Shown here: one piece after another, positions 22,340 to 36,147 of the stretch
Layout: every line of letters starts with the position of its first letter
Position numbering within the stretch: position 1 is the stretch's first letter
From: Streptococcus equi subsp. equi
GTDB lineage: Bacteria > Bacillota > Bacilli > Lactobacillales > Streptococcaceae
Assembly: GCA_900637675.1 (NCBI GenBank)
Contig: LR134389.1
Span: forward strand, 868,001 to 932,000
DNA length: 64,000 nt
Reading direction: 5' to 3'
Notes under the pieces: model-generated
The model's input: the letters and a program-made list of their open reading frames with translations, nothing else
Told to the model about the DNA's origin: nothing
Database searches by the model: none
Position numbers and translations under genes: made by a program

Positions 22340-24735
22340 ATGCACGTCACAAAAGAACAATTTATTCGAGATTTTAAAGATACCTTACATGAGGAACAAT
22401 TGATCAAGGTTCCTGCCGCAACAGCTGCTGAGCTTTTCACCTCATTAGCAAAGCTTATCCGTAAATACTATACAGATACTTGGATTGAAAGGAATCGTTC
22501 CTTAACCGAACAGCAGCAAAAATTGCCTATTATTTTTCGATCGAATTTTTACCAGGAAGAATGCTAGAAACAAATCTTCTTAATTTAGGCATTCTTGATA
22601 CAGTTAAAGAAGCCTTTGCTGACTTGGGAATTGATTTTCAAGCAGTGAAGCATGCAGAGCACGACATGGCTCTAGGCAATGGAGGTCTAGGACGTTTGGC
22701 AGCTGCCTTTATGGATTCGCTAGCGACAACAGGCTATCCAGGCTTTGGAAATGGGCTGCGTTATCGTTATGGGCTGTTTAAGCAACGGATTGTGAATGGT
22801 TATCAGGTAGAATTACCAGATTCTTGGTTTGGCTCTATTGGTAATGTCTGGGAGATCAGAAAGGATCATGACATTGTAGACGTCAAGCTCTTTGGGAATG
22901 TTTACCTAAAAGCCAATCAGGACGGTAAGCTAGCGCCAATCTATGAGGGAGCTCAGGTTTTGAGAGCTGTTCCCTACGATGTTCCTCAGATTGGCTTTGA
23001 AAATGATGTGATTAACAATCTTCGCCTCTGGGACGTAGAAATCCCAGAAGAACATGAGCTTGATTACCCAACCATCGAGTCAAGACGGGCAGTCAAGGAC
23101 ATTACTGCCATTTTGTACCCAGACGACAGCAGCTATGAAGGCAAAAAGCTTAGATTGATCCAAGAATATTTCATGACCAGCGCAGGCATCCAAACCATTA
23201 TCAAATCCTATTTAAAGCAGGGCTTGCCACTTACTGAGCTTCATCAAAAGGTATCTGTTCATATCAATGATACCCACCCAGCAGTAGCTCCAGCAGAGCT
23301 TATGCGGCTCTTGATTGACGACTATGGCTTAGAATGGGTAGACGCCTGGGCGACAACCGTAAAAACCATGAGCTATACCAATCATACGATTTTGTCAGAA
23401 GCCTTAGAAAAATGGGACGCAGAGCTCTTTAAGACTGTGCTGCCCCGCGTTTATCAAATCATTTTAGAGATTGATCATCGCTTTGTTGCTGAAATGGCGC
23501 AAAAGGGTATTGATCCTCAGATCATTGAAAACACTAGAATCGTTAAGGACAACCAGATTTATATGGCTAATCTTGCCATTATTGGTGGCTATTCGGTCAA
23601 TGGCGTTGCCAAGCTACATACAGAGTTGTTAAAGACAGATACCCTTAAGGACTTTTATGCCTTGTATCCTGAAAAATTCAACAACAAAACCAATGGTATC
23701 GTGCAAAGACGTTGGACACAGATTGCTGCGCCAGAGCTATCAGCAGCTATTGACCGCACGATTGGCAAAGGCTGGCGCAAGGATATTCACCAGCTTCGAC
23801 AATTGAGTCAATTTACAGAAGATCCAGCTGTGCTAAATGATTTTTATCAGGTAAAACAAGCAGCTAAGCAGCGCCTAGCCAGGTATATCCTGGAAAAAAC
23901 AGGTCTTGAGGTTTCAACAGAGGCTATTTTTGATGTGCAGGTCAAACGCCTACATGCCTACAAGCGGCAGCTCCTGAACGTCCTGCATATTATGAAGCTT
24001 TACCTTGATTTGAAGGCTAATCCAGATTTAGATATGGTGCCTAGAGTCTTTATTTTCGGCGCAAAGGCTGCACCAGGCTATCATTTTGCCAAGTCGGTGA
24101 TCAAAATCATCAATGAGCTGGCTAATCTCATTAACCATGATACCAGTCTCAAAGGAAAGCTAAAGGTTGTTTTTCTTGAAAATTATAACGTGAGTCTAGC
24201 AGAGCTCATTATCCCTGCGGCAGATATTTCAGAGCAGATTTCACTGGCCTCCAAGGAAGCCTCAGGAACATCAAACATGAAATTTATGATGACTGGTGCT
24301 ATCACCCTAGCGACCCTTGATGGGGCAAACATTGAAATCAAAGACGAGGTCGGAGAGGAAAACATTGTGATCTTTGGTATGGATAAGGATCAGGTCTATG
24401 ACCACTATGCCAAGCATGATTATTATTCAAGAGGCCTATATGAGAGCGACCCTCAGATTAAAGCAGTAGTCGACGCTTTTGTCAATGGCACCATTCCAAA
24501 TAGTCAACACGAAGGTATGGAAATCTATGATGCCCTAATCACGCATAATGATGAATACTTCTTGCTAGAAGACTTTTCTTCCTATGTAAAAGCACAGGCT
24601 AAGATTGATCGGCTCTACCGCCAAAAGGATAGATGGTCAAAAATGTCGCTCATCAACATTGCCCATTCTGACAAGTTTACATCAGATGATACCATCACCC
24701 AGTATGCCAAGGACATTTGGCAGCTAAAACGCTAA
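22340..24735 (+). CDS. glgP: Glycogen/maltodextrin phosphorylase (one-base frameshift)
   Basis: The first 62 codons and the frame 22561-24735 belong to one glycogen phosphorylase. Restoring one G in AAATTGCCTAT near 22524 reads KLAYYFSIEFLPGRMLETNL and gives 798 aa, the family length. The long part carries GNGGLGRLAAAFMDSL, HINDTHPA, VKRLHAYKRQ and the PLP-lysine segment EASGTSNMKFMMTGA. It releases glucose-1-phosphate from alpha-glucans. ATG 22340 is preferred over 22334 because AAAAGGA is 7 bp away from it. As written, the N-terminal part is separated. Confidence 0.93.
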
Positions 24736-24767
24736 TCCATCAAGGAAGAAAAAGCATTAGTTACCTT

Positions 24768-24813
24768 AGATTGAAGAGAGTGTCTTTTGAGACCATTTTC
24801 TTCAATCTTTTTT
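24768..24813 (+). terminator. Terminator of the glycogen operon
   Basis: A 10 bp stem (24768-24777 with 24799-24808) around a 21 nt loop is followed by six T. It closes glgBCDAP before the ATP synthase operon. Confidence 0.75.
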
Positions 24814-24877
24814 GATTGCAAAAGACCTTGGGAATCAGATCAGCTGCCTGCCTAATACTTTGGCCTATCAAGGTATT

Positions 24878-24906
24878 TTGGAATTTGTTAATCTTTTTGT
24901 TATAAT
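24878..24906 (+). promoter_or_regulatory. Upstream promoter candidate for the atp operon
   Basis: TTGGAA (24878-24883) and a perfect TATAAT (24901-24906) have a 17 bp spacer. It would give a 5' leader of about 165 nt before atpE. Confidence 0.6.
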
Positions 24907-25011
24907 AGTGGTGTGAAGCTATTTTTTAAATGAAAAAGCCAACACTTCAAGATGGTGTTAAAGTAAGGTTAGTATTAGTCTAAGAAAGCGTAACCACATT
25001 AAAGAAAGCTG

Positions 25012-25040
25012 TTGACATTCTCAATTTTAAGGAATAGAAT
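25012..25040 (+). promoter_or_regulatory. Proximal promoter of the atp operon
   Basis: A perfect TTGACA (25012-25017) and TAGAAT (25035-25040) with a 17 bp spacer lie 37 bp before atpE. Two promoters in tandem would allow separate control of ATP synthase. Confidence 0.75.
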
Positions 25041-25076
25041 AACAAAGTAAAAAATTTTTAAAAGGAGTATTCTATT

Positions 25077-25274
25077 ATGAATCCTATTTTCGCATTGGCT
25101 CTTGCCTGCTTTGGTGTATCACTTGCCGAAGGCTTTTTGATGGCTAATCTCTTTAAATCAGCGTCACGCCAACCAGAAATTATCGGTCAATTACGTTCCT
25201 TGATGATCCTAGGTGTTGCCTTTATTGAAGGTACCTTCTTCGTTACCCTTGTTATGGCCTTCATTCTAAAATAA
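25077..25274 (+). CDS. atpE: ATP synthase Fo subunit c
   Basis: This 65 aa protein is a two-helix hairpin that forms the proton-driven c-ring. The second helix holds the proton-carrying Glu in [23 protein letters not shown] precedes the ATG by 8 bp. As in other streptococci the operon starts with c ahead of a, and the enzyme works mainly as a proton pump for acid tolerance. Confidence 0.96.
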   Translation: MNPIFALALACFGVSLAEGFLMANLFKSASRQPEIIGQLRSLMILGVAFIEGTFFVTLVMAFILK

Positions 25275-25307
25275 CAGCCTATTTGATATAGAAAAGGAGG
25301 GTATTAA

Positions 25308-26060
25308 ATGGAAGAAGCTAAAGTACCGATGGTAGAGCTTGGTCCAATAACCTTTAATTTGACCCTACTTGCTGTTTGTATTGTTACTATCCTACTGATA
25401 TTTGGCTTTGTTTTTTGGGCAAGTCGTCAGATGACATTAAAACCAAAAGGCAAGCAAACTGCGTTAGAATATTTAATCAGCTTTGTTAATGGTATTGGGG
25501 AAGAGCATTTGGATAGTCATCTTCAGAAGTCTTATTCGCTTTTACTTTTTACCATTTTTCTTTTTGTGGCAGTTGCCAACAACTTGGGCTTATTTACAAA
25601 GCTAGAAACAACCAGTGGCTACAACCTATGGACATCGCCAACAGCTAATTTGGCCTTTGACCTAGCCCTATCTCTGTTTGTGACGCTTCTTGTTCATATC
25701 GAAGGCATTAGACGTCGTGGTTTTGGCGCTTATTTAAAACGCTTTGCGACACCTTGGCCAATGACTCCGATGAACCTATTAGAAGAATTTACCAACTTCC
25801 TATCACTTGCTATCAGGCTGTTTGGTAATATCTTTGCAGGAGAGGTTGTGACAGGCTTGATTGTTCAGCTGGCCAATTATCGCCTGTATTGGTGGCCAAT
25901 TGCTTTCCTTGTTAATATAGCATGGACAGCCTTTTCCATATTTATTTCCTGCATACAAGCCTTTGTATTTACAAAATTAACAGCAACGTATTTAGGAAAA
26001 AAGTTAATGAATCAGAAGAATAAGAAGGGAGGACAAACGAATGTCAGTTACAATTGGTGA
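25308..26060 (+). CDS. atpB: ATP synthase Fo subunit a
   Basis: This 250 aa membrane protein has five or six hydrophobic helices and the conserved [17 protein letters not shown], whose Arg is essential for proton transfer to the c-ring. It begins after AAAGGAGG and overlaps atpF by 20 bp. Confidence 0.96.
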   Translation: MEEAKVPMVELGPITFNLTLLAVCIVTILLIFGFVFWASRQMTLKPKGKQTALEYLISFVNGIGEEHLDSHLQKSYSLLLFTIFLFVAVANNLGLFTKLETTSGYNLWTSPTANLAFDLALSLFVTLLVHIEGIRRRGFGAYLKRFATPWPMTPMNLLEEFTNFLSLAIRLFGNIFAGEVVTGLIVQLANYRLYWWPIAFLVNIAWTAFSIFISCIQAFVFTKLTATYLGKKLMNQKNKKGGQTNVSYNW

Positions 26061-26535
26061 GCTCATTGGGAATTTTATTCTGGTAACAGGCTCTGTCATC
26101 GTCTTGTTGCTCTTGATTAAAGCCTTTGCTTGGGGTGCTATCGAAGCTGTTTTACAGGCACGCTCACAGCAAATTTCACAGGATATTGACCAAGCAGAGC
26201 AGGCGCGTCTCAACGCCCAGCAGCTTGAAAAGGAAGGTCAAGCCAATCTAGAAGCCAGCAGATCAGAGGCTAGTCAGATTGTTGAGGCAGCCAAAGAAAC
26301 TGGTAAAGCACAGGAGACACGCATTGTAGCAGAGGCTACAGAAGAGGCAGATCGCCTAAAAGCAGCAGCGTTGACAGATATCGAACACAGCAAGTCAGAG
26401 GCTATTTCAGCCGTTAAGACAGAAATGTCAGATTTGACAGTTTTACTAGCAGAAAAAATTATGGGAGCCAATCTTGATAAGGCGGCTCAAAGCCAGCTTA
26501 TTGATCGCTATCTTGATGATTTAGGAGAGGCTTAA
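26041..26535 (+). CDS. atpF: ATP synthase Fo subunit b
   Basis: This 164 aa protein has one N-terminal membrane helix (about residues 10-28) and a long charged coiled coil that forms the stator stalk linking Fo to F1. GGGAGG precedes the start within the atpB 3' end. Its stop overlaps the start of atpH by one base. Confidence 0.95.
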   Translation: MSVTIGELIGNFILVTGSVIVLLLLIKAFAWGAIEAVLQARSQQISQDIDQAEQARLNAQQLEKEGQANLEASRSEASQIVEAAKETGKAQETRIVAEATEEADRLKAAALTDIEHSKSEAISAVKTEMSDLTVLLAEKIMGANLDKAAQSQLIDRYLDDLGEA

Positions 26536-27071
26536 TGACCAAAAAAGAACAAGCTCTTATCGAGCAATATGCAAAAAGTCTTGTGCAGGTCTGTCAGGAG
26601 CGAGACACTCTTGAAGCACTGCAGGCTGATGTGCTTGCCATTTTAGAGGTTTTTAAAGCTACTAATCTTGCTAAGACATTGTCAAGCTTAGCGGTTCCAC
26701 GTGCTAAAAGGCTTGAGCTAGTAAGGCAGCTTCAAGGAGATAATATCGTTTATCTGAATAACTTGCTAGAAGTTATGCTGCAAAATGAGCGTGAAGCTTA
26801 TTTATATCAAGTGCTTCTAAGGGTTTTATCCGAGCTGGCTAGTGTCTCAAATCAATATGACGTGACAGTTACATCAGCAGTTCCTTTAAGTGAGGAGCAA
26901 AAGCAGCGTGTGCGTACAGTGGTTTCAAAGAGACTTGCAGTAAAGACAGGTCGCTTAATCGAAAAGGTAGATCCTTCTTTAATTGGAGGATTTATGATTA
27001 GCGTCAATAATAAGGTAATTGATACAAGCATTCGTCGTCAATTACAAGCATTTAAAATGAATTTAAAATAG
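26535..27071 (+). CDS. atpH: ATP synthase F1 subunit delta
   Basis: This 178 aa soluble protein has the OSCP/delta pattern, with an N-terminal helical bundle and the C-terminal [19 protein letters not shown] that binds subunit b. It joins the stator to the top of F1. TAATG couples it to atpF. Confidence 0.95.
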   Translation: MTKKEQALIEQYAKSLVQVCQERDTLEALQADVLAILEVFKATNLAKTLSSLAVPRAKRLELVRQLQGDNIVYLNNLLEVMLQNEREAYLYQVLLRVLSELASVSNQYDVTVTSAVPLSEEQKQRVRTVVSKRLAVKTGRLIEKVDPSLIGGFMISVNNKVIDTSIRRQLQAFKMNLK

Positions 27072-27083
27072 AAAGTGGTGTGA

Positions 27084-28592
<1,509 letters not shown>

Positions 28593-28609
28593 AAGAGGGG
28601 GGTACTAGT

Positions 28610-29485
28610 ATGGCAGGCTCTCTAAGTGAAATTAAGGCTAAAATCATTTCAACCGAAAAAACAAGCAAAATCACTAGCGCCATGCGTATGGTTTCTTCTG
28701 CAAAGCTTGTTAAATCTGAGCAAGCAGCTCGTGATTTTCAAATCTATGCTTCAAAGATTCGTCAGATTACAACAGACTTACTGAAATCAGACCTGACAAC
28801 AGGCTCAGATAATCCCATGCTGGTGTCTCGTCCTGTGAAAAAGACAGGCTATATTGTTATTACCTCTGATAAAGGACTGGTCGGTGGTTACAATTCAAAA
28901 ATCTTAAAGTCCATTATGGACATGATTCAGGAATACCATGCCGCTGGCGATTATGAGATTATCTCAATTGGCAGCATCGGCTCAGATTTTTTTAAGGCCA
29001 GAGGTATGAATGTTGCCTTTGAGCTGCGCGGCCTAGCAGATCAGCCAAGCTTTGATCAGGTCGGAAGGATTATCTCTCAGTCTGTAGGTATGTTTGTCAA
29101 TGAGATTTTTGATGAGCTGTACGTCTGCTACAATCACCATGTCAATAGCTTGACGAGCCAGGTTCGGGTTCAGCGCATGCTGCCGATTTCTGATTTGGTT
29201 GCCGAGGAGGCCGCAGAAGAAGGTGTCACTGGATTTGAATTAGAGCCAAACCGTCATGTGATTTTGGAGCAGCTGCTGCCGCAATTTACTGAAAGCTTAA
29301 TTTATGGTGCGATTATTGATGCAAAAACAGCAGAGCATGCTGCTGGCATGACTGCAATGCAGACTGCCACTGACAATGCCAAGCATGTGATCAATGATTT
29401 GACCATCCAGTACAATCGTGCGCGTCAGGCGGCCATTACACAAGAAATTACAGAAATTGTAGCTGGTGCTAATGCACTTGAATAA
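28610..29485 (+). CDS. atpG: ATP synthase F1 subunit gamma
   Basis: This 291 aa protein forms the rotating central stalk. It has the gamma signature regions: the N-terminal helix [14 protein letters not shown] and the C-terminal helix [16 protein letters not shown], followed by [19 protein letters not shown] precedes the start. Confidence 0.96.
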
Positions 29486-29531
29486 GCTTATTGTATGCTG
29501 ATAGCGCTCTAGCAGAGACCTATTAGCACTT

Positions 29532-29559
29532 AATGTCATCTTCAAAGCTAGATGACATT
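29532..29559. other. Hairpin between atpG and atpD
   Basis: A perfect 10 bp stem (29532-29541 with 29550-29559) lies in the 167 bp atpG-atpD gap without a long T run. It could be an mRNA processing or stability element that sets beta-subunit level; it is not a strong terminator. Confidence 0.5.
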
Positions 29560-29622
29560 TGGGATTAATGAGCTAGGGGCCTTTTACCCTTAGCTACTCG
29601 AATTTAGAAAAATTCAGCTTAA

Positions 29623-31059
<1,437 letters not shown>

Positions 31060-31071
31060 TGAGGTGATGCC

Positions 31072-31488
31072 ATGACACAAATGACTGTTCAGGTGGTTAC
31101 GCCAGATGGGATCAAATATGATCATCATGCTAAGTTCATCTCAGTAACGACACCAGATGGTGAGATGGGGATCTTACCTAACCACATCAATGTGATTGCT
31201 CCTTTACAGGTGCATGAAATGAAGATTCGTCGTGTCAGTGAAGACGATCGCGTTGATTGGGTTGCTATCAATGGTGGGATCATTGAGATCAAAGACAACG
31301 TGGTTACCATTGTTGCAGATTCAGCCGAACGTGATCGTGATATTGATGTTAGCCGAGCAGAGCGGGCAAAATTGCGAGCAGAGCGTGACATTGCAGAGGC
31401 TGAAACCACTCATGATATTGATGAGGTGCGGCGTGCTAAGGTTGCTTTGCGACGTGCCTTGAACCGCATCAATGTTAGTAAAAAATAG
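31072..31488 (+). CDS. atpC: ATP synthase F1 subunit epsilon
   Basis: This 138 aa protein has the N-terminal beta-sandwich ([18 protein letters not shown]) and a C-terminal helical hairpin ([17 protein letters not shown]) that can inhibit rotation. It is the last ATP synthase gene; the IS3-family element begins 109 bp later. Confidence 0.95.
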   Translation: MTQMTVQVVTPDGIKYDHHAKFISVTTPDGEMGILPNHINVIAPLQVHEMKIRRVSEDDRVDWVAINGGIIEIKDNVVTIVADSAERDRDIDVSRAERAKLRAERDIAEAETTHDIDEVRRAKVALRRALNRINVSKK

Positions 31489-31650
31489 TAAAATGAGTCT
31501 AACCTACCAATTTAACCAAGACAGAGCGAGTAGCGCTGCTTAGGAAAGGGTGTAGATAGACTCTTTTATCTTTTTATAGAAAAAATACCCTCTTTTGTGA
31601 CCCGCACCCCAAAAGTTAGACAGAAAATCTACCAATGGGGTGCTTTTTAT

Positions 31651-32139
31651 ATGAAATTAAGTTACGATGATAAATTAAGAATATATGAACTAAGAAAAAA
31701 TGGGATGTCTTGTTCCCGCATTGGTCAACAGTATGATATTCAGGTTTCTAATCTCAAATACATGGTAAAGCTTATGGACAGATATGGAGTTGAGATTGTT
31801 AGAAAGGGTAAAAATAAGTATTATCCTCCAGAATTAAAACAAGAAATAATTGATAAAGTTCTTCTTGAAGGTCAGTCTCAACTGTCTGTCTCTCTTGAGT
31901 ATGCTCTCCCAAATGCTGGTATGCTTCCCAATTGGATAGCGCAATACAAGAAAAACGGGTATACTATTCTTGAGAAACAAAGAGGGAGACCAACGAAGAT
32001 GGGCCGTAAACCAAAGAAAACTTGGGAAGAAATGACAGAGCTAGAGCGCCTTCAGGAAGAGCTAGAATACCTTAGAACGGAGAATGCTTATCTAAAAAAG
32101 TTGAGGGAGCTTCGTTTACAGGACGAAGCCAGAGAATGA
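31651..32139 (+). CDS. IS3-family transposase subunit OrfA
   Basis: From ATG 31651 the protein is 162 aa. The N-terminal half holds two helix-turn-helix-like segments ([20 protein letters not shown]), and the end carries the leucine-zipper-like helix [20 protein letters not shown] used for dimerisation. Its stop overlaps orfB by 4 bp (ATGA), which allows coupling; IS3 elements often also make an OrfAB fusion by frameshifting. Confidence 0.88.
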   Translation: MKLSYDDKLRIYELRKNGMSCSRIGQQYDIQVSNLKYMVKLMDRYGVEIVRKGKNKYYPPELKQEIIDKVLLEGQSQLSVSLEYALPNAGMLPNWIAQYKKNGYTILEKQRGRPTKMGRKPKKTWEEMTELERLQEELEYLRTENAYLKKLRELRLQDEARE

Positions 32140-33002
32140 GAAAGGCAGAAACAATTAGAGAGATGGTCCAAGAAGGATTCCGATTAAACCTCCTACTTGA
32201 GATCGCTAAGATGGCTCGTTCAACCTATTATTATCAAGTCAAGCAATTGGATAAGTCAGATAAAGATGAAGCAATCAACTCTGAAATCAAAGCGATTTAT
32301 GAGGAGCATAAGGGAAACTATGGTTACCGTCGCATTCATTTAGAACTCAAGAATCGTGGGTTTATCGTCAATCACAAGAAAGTGCAACGCTTGATGAAAG
32401 AGATGAGATTAGCTGCTCGAATTCGTCGTAAACGCAGGTATTCCTCTTACAAAGGCGAGACTGGTAAGAAGGCTGATAATCTGATTCAACGCCAGTTTGA
32501 AGCTGCTAAGCCATATGAAAAATGTTATACCGATGTGACAGAGTTTGCTTTACCAAACAACGATGAAAAACTTTATTTAGCGCCTGTTCTTGATGGTTAC
32601 AACAGTGAGATTATTGATTTGACACTATCTAGGTCTCCAGACTTAAAACAGGTTCAAACCATGCTTGAGAAGGCTTTTCCAGATCAATCCTATCACGGAA
32701 CGATTCTTCACAGTGACCAAGGGTGGCAATACCAGCATCAGTCCTATCATCATTTTTTAGAATCAAAGGGCATTCGTCCATCAATGTCTCGCAAGGGAAA
32801 TAGTCCAGATAATGGGATGATGGAGTCCTTCTTTGGTATTCTCAAATCTGAGATGTTTTACGGCCTTGAGACAACTTATCAATCCCTTAATGAGCTTGAA
32901 CAAGCTATTACAGATTACATTTTTTACTACAACAACAAACGCATTAAAGCAAAGCTAAAAGGACTTAGCCCTGTGCAATACAGAACTAAATCCTTTCAAT
33001 AA
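32136..33002 (+). CDS. IS3-family transposase subunit OrfB (DDE integrase)
   Basis: This 288 aa protein has the HTH_21 region ([15 protein letters not shown]) and an rve catalytic core with the three acidic residues in [17 protein letters not shown] and [12 protein letters not shown]. No stops or frameshifts interrupt it. It catalyses strand transfer for the surrounding element. Confidence 0.92.
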   Translation: MRKAETIREMVQEGFRLNLLLEIAKMARSTYYYQVKQLDKSDKDEAINSEIKAIYEEHKGNYGYRRIHLELKNRGFIVNHKKVQRLMKEMRLAARIRRKRRYSSYKGETGKKADNLIQRQFEAAKPYEKCYTDVTEFALPNNDEKLYLAPVLDGYNSEIIDLTLSRSPDLKQVQTMLEKAFPDQSYHGTILHSDQGWQYQHQSYHHFLESKGIRPSMSRKGNSPDNGMMESFFGILKSEMFYGLETTYQSLNELEQAITDYIFYYNNKRIKAKLKGLSPVQYRTKSFQ

Positions 33003-33060
33003 TTATTCGTCCAACTTTTTGGGGGCAGTACATTTGTTAGACTTTTGATATAATAAAGCT

Positions 33061-33297
33061 ATGGAAGTAATTAGAACTCTTTTAATGTTTTTCAGCCATT
33101 TATTATTTATTGGCATTAGTTATCAGCTACTCATTAGCCTAGTTGATTGGTCAAAATTCATTCATTACCGACCAGAGAATATGGGAAGGCTTCGCTTGCT
33201 TGTCCTTTTTTTGGCAATTGCCTCAGGCTATTTAGTTAGTCGCTTTATGCTGGAATTAATTCAAATCAGTCAGTATCTGCTGTATGATTTCCACTAG
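33061..33297 (+). CDS. DUF1146 family membrane protein
   Basis: This 78 aa protein has two hydrophobic helices (about residues 6-26 and 45-70) separated by a short polar loop with RPENMGRLR. It matches the DUF1146/YwzB family that follows atpC in many Firmicutes. Function is unknown. The IS insertion now separates it from the atp promoter. A TATAAT lies just before the ATG (33048-33053), so it may be driven from the IS end or a local promoter. Confidence 0.8.
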   Translation: MEVIRTLLMFFSHLLFIGISYQLLISLVDWSKFIHYRPENMGRLRLLVLFLAIASGYLVSRFMLELIQISQYLLYDFH

Positions 33298-33360
33298 AGT
33301 AGGCAGTCAGGAAGTATGATATAATATTAGTACGATGACCAGTAGGAAATGGAGAAGCTT

Positions 33361-34632
33361 GTGGATAAAATAATCATAGAAGGTGGGAGCACACGTTTAG
33401 AGGGAGAGGTAACGATCGAAGGCGCTAAAAATGCCGTTCTTCCTTTACTAGCAGCTACTATCCTCCCCTCAACTGGAAAGACTGTCTTGAGAAATGTGCC
33501 GATTCTCTCAGATGTTTTTACGATGAACTATGTTGTGCGTGGCCTAAATATTGACGTCGACTTTGATGAGGCTGCCAACCAGATTACAGTTGATGCCTCA
33601 GGGGACATTTTAGATGTTGCCCCGTACGAGTATGTCAGCCAAATGCGCGCCTCAATTGTGGTTTTAGGCCCGATTTTAGCTCGTAATGGCCATGCCAAGG
33701 TATCGATGCCTGGAGGCTGTACGATTGGCAGTAGGCCGATCGATTTGCATTTAAAGGGCCTAGAGGCTATGGGCGCTGAGATCACCCAGCAGGGTGGTGA
33801 CATCACTGCAAAGGCTGAGCGCCTAAAGGGGGCAATGATCTATATGGATTTCCCATCAGTGGGGGCTACGCAAAATTTGATGATGGCAGCGACCCTTGCT
33901 GATGGTGTGACAGTCATTGAGAATGCTGCTCGCGAGCCTGAGATTGTTGACCTAGCCCAGCTGCTCAACAAAATGGGGGCTAAGGTTCGTGGGGCAGGTA
34001 CCGAAACCCTGACCATAACGGGTGTCACCAGTCTATGTGGGGTTGAGCATGATGTTGTTCAGGATCGTATCGAAGCAGGTACCTTTATGATTGCTGCAGC
34101 AATGACCTCCGGTAATGTGCTGATTAGAGATGCTGTATGGGAGCATAATCGGCCCTTGATTTCTAAGCTCATGGAAATGGGAGTGTCTGTTGTCGAAGAG
34201 GATGCAGGCATTAGGGTGCAGGCTGATGTGACTAAACTAAGGCCTGTCACTGTTAAAACTCTTCCTCACCCAGGCTTTCCAACAGATATGCAGGCTCAGT
34301 TTACAGCCCTTATGGCCATTGTTAAGGGAGAATCTACGATGGTGGAAACAGTCTTTGAAAATCGTTTCCAGCACCTAGAAGAAATGCGACGCATGGGCTT
34401 ACAATCTGAGGTATTGCGTGATACAGCTATGATTCATGGTGGTCACGAATTACAGGGAGCGCCTGTGATGTCAACAGACCTGCGAGCTAGTGCAGCCCTC
34501 ATCTTAACGGGAATGGTTGCCAAAGGCAGGACCACTGTGAATAAATTGAACCATTTAGATCGTGGCTATTATCAGTTTCATGAAAAGCTTGCCAAGCTAG
34601 GTGCCAACATTCAGCGAATTAGTGAGGAGTAG
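33361..34632 (+). CDS. murA: UDP-N-acetylglucosamine 1-carboxyvinyltransferase
   Basis: This enzyme transfers enolpyruvate to UDP-GlcNAc, the first committed step of peptidoglycan synthesis. The catalytic Cys lies in SMPGGCTIGSRPIDLH, the fosfomycin target. GTG 33361 (VDKIIIEGGSTRLEGEV) is preferred to ATG 33349 because GGAG is 6 bp upstream of it and family members start at this point; that gives 423 aa. epuA and endA follow closely. Confidence 0.95.
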   Translation: MDKIIIEGGSTRLEGEVTIEGAKNAVLPLLAATILPSTGKTVLRNVPILSDVFTMNYVVRGLNIDVDFDEAANQITVDASGDILDVAPYEYVSQMRASIVVLGPILARNGHAKVSMPGGCTIGSRPIDLHLKGLEAMGAEITQQGGDITAKAERLKGAMIYMDFPSVGATQNLMMAATLADGVTVIENAAREPEIVDLAQLLNKMGAKVRGAGTETLTITGVTSLCGVEHDVVQDRIEAGTFMIAAAMTSGNVLIRDAVWEHNRPLISKLMEMGVSVVEEDAGIRVQADVTKLRPVTVKTLPHPGFPTDMQAQFTALMAIVKGESTMVETVFENRFQHLEEMRRMGLQSEVLRDTAMIHGGHELQGAPVMSTDLRASAALILTGMVAKGRTTVNKLNHLDRGYYQFHEKLAKLGANIQRISEE

Positions 34633-34635
34633 TCA

Positions 34636-34824
34636 ATGACTAATGGTTGGAGATATGTCATAAATCAGCTAATGCTAATCATAGCTATTGGACTGCTCGG
34701 ACTCTTTTGTCTGGCGCTGGGACTAATGATTGGCTATAGCCTTATCGGTGATGGCCAAAATCCTTTAGCGATTTTATCGCCAGATAAGTGGGCTGAGCTG
34801 ATTCATAAATTTACGGGAAAGTAG
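34636..34824 (+). CDS. epuA: EpuA, small membrane protein
   Basis: This 62 aa protein has one strong membrane helix ([20 protein letters not shown]) and a polar tail with [12 protein letters not shown]. It matches EpuA of S. pneumoniae, encoded between murA and endA there as here. Databases place it in a family labelled as RNA polymerase beta-associated, but a role is not established. Confidence 0.85.
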   Translation: MTNGWRYVINQLMLIIAIGLLGLFCLALGLMIGYSLIGDGQNPLAILSPDKWAELIHKFTGK

Positions 34825-34855
34825 GCATGGCCTGCTTTTTATGATAAGAGGAAAG

Positions 34856-35734
34856 ATGATCAAAAAGAAGAAAGACATCAGGCTGCTTAATGCCTTTTTA
34901 GCGCTCTTGCTTGTTCTTGGAACAGGTTATTTGGCAGGACATGATGACCTAGCAGCTGATAACCCGATCAAGCAGGTCTACCAAAGGATTCTTGGCTCTG
35001 ACACGCAGCAAGCCGGGCTACCAAAGGCAAGCCGAGACTGGGACACTCCCTCCAAGGCCTTGGCAGATTCGGTCATGACAGCCACCATCAAACAGCAATT
35101 AGGTGATGTGATTACTTGGAATGGCACTGGTGCCTATATCATTAACCATAATAAAACGACGCTAAATGCAAAGGTAGCTAGTCTCCCCTATGCCAATAAT
35201 AAAACAAAGATGGTACAAGGGCAAAGCGTTCCTACCGTAGCCAATGCCCTGCTAACCAAGTCAACCCGACAATATCAGAAGCGCAATGACACTGGAAATG
35301 GCTATAGCTCATGGAAGCCTGCTGGCTGGCATCAGGTTCAGGGGTTAAAGGGAAGGTATAGTCACGCAGTGGATAGAGGGCATCTTCTAGGCTATGCGCT
35401 TGTTGGCGGGCTAAAAGGCTTTGATGCCTCAATGGCTAATCCTAGTAATATCGCTACTCAAACCGCATGGGCTAACCAAGCAGCTAACGAGAGATCAACC
35501 GGACAAAACTATTATGAAACAAAAATTCGCAAAGCCCTAGATAGCAATAAGCGTGTCCGCTATCGTGTAACTTTGCTTTATGAGGGAAATAATCTCTTAG
35601 CAAGCGGCAGTCATCTTGAGGCAAAGTCATCAGATGGTAGCTTAGAATTTAACGTCTTTATCCCTAATGTACAGGCTGGATTACAGATTGATTATCAAAC
35701 AGGTCAGATCACTGTAGCTTCTTCCCAGCCTTAG
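34856..35734 (+). CDS. endA: DNA-entry-type nuclease EndA
   Basis: The start at 34856 follows AAGAGG by 4-5 bp and gives 292 aa; an in-frame ATG at 34841 has no ribosome site. An N-terminal hydrophobic helix ([19 protein letters not shown]) anchors or exports it. The DNA/RNA non-specific endonuclease motif is [13 protein letters not shown], with the general-base His near residue 176 and a downstream Asn-rich metal site ([19 protein letters not shown]). In pneumococcus EndA degrades one strand of incoming DNA and attacks neutrophil traps. Confidence 0.92.
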   Translation: MIKKKKDIRLLNAFLALLLVLGTGYLAGHDDLAADNPIKQVYQRILGSDTQQAGLPKASRDWDTPSKALADSVMTATIKQQLGDVITWNGTGAYIINHNKTTLNAKVASLPYANNKTKMVQGQSVPTVANALLTKSTRQYQKRNDTGNGYSSWKPAGWHQVQGLKGRYSHAVDRGHLLGYALVGGLKGFDASMANPSNIATQTAWANQAANERSTGQNYYETKIRKALDSNKRVRYRVTLLYEGNNLLASGSHLEAKSSDGSLEFNVFIPNVQAGLQIDYQTGQITVASSQP

Positions 35735-35747
35735 TGAGGCACATCAC

Positions 35748-35906
35748 ATGGCAAAAGCTGATCACGTAGCTAGCCATCATGGCAGAGAAGCATTAGTCCT
35801 TGTAGTCCCTCAAAGAAAGGTGCTAACAATATTTGGTCTTGTGGCTTTAGTAGAAAAACAGATAGGTCCTTTAGTCGAAGCACCAAGCATGCCAGCTCCT
35901 GATTAG
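35748..35906 (+). CDS. Possible 52 aa ORF behind endA
   Basis: An ATG preceded by GAGG at about 9 bp opens 52 codons (MAKADHVASHHGREALVLVV and onward) right after endA. There is no recognisable domain and no signal. It could be chance; I list it only because spacing and a ribosome site are present. Confidence 0.25.
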   Translation: MAKADHVASHHGREALVLVVPQRKVLTIFGLVALVEKQIGPLVEAPSMPAPD

Positions 35907-36147
35907 GACAAATGTCAAGGCTAAGCGGTGGTAAGTTAAAGTCTCACAAAAGACAAGACTGGACTTTTGGCTATAGTCCTTTATGACTGATGCCAGCTGA
36001 TAATGGCTCAAGATGATTGAGGTTTCTAGCAATGCTTGTGGCTAGCCTATCGTCTTAGTTAGCGCTGATTGATGAGATGTTGAACAGTTCTTGACTAAAA
36101 GCATCCCTACCCTTACGCCTACGTCCTGGTTAGTGAAGAAATAAGCA
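35907..36147. other. Non-coding gap between endA region and pheS leader
   Basis: No gene, repeat or strong terminator was seen in this stretch. Confidence 0.5.

Larger units (their letters stand above)
31598..33032 (+). mobile_element. IS3-family insertion sequence (IS150 group), apparently intact
   Basis: Imperfect 24 bp terminal inverted repeats (31598-31621 and 33009-33032, 18 of 24 matching, with the shared core AAAAGTT) enclose orfA and orfB. TTTG occurs directly outside each end (31594-31597 and 33033-33036), a likely 4 bp target duplication. The element is 1435 bp and sits between atpC and the DUF1146 gene. Both ORFs are open, so it may be active. Confidence 0.85.
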
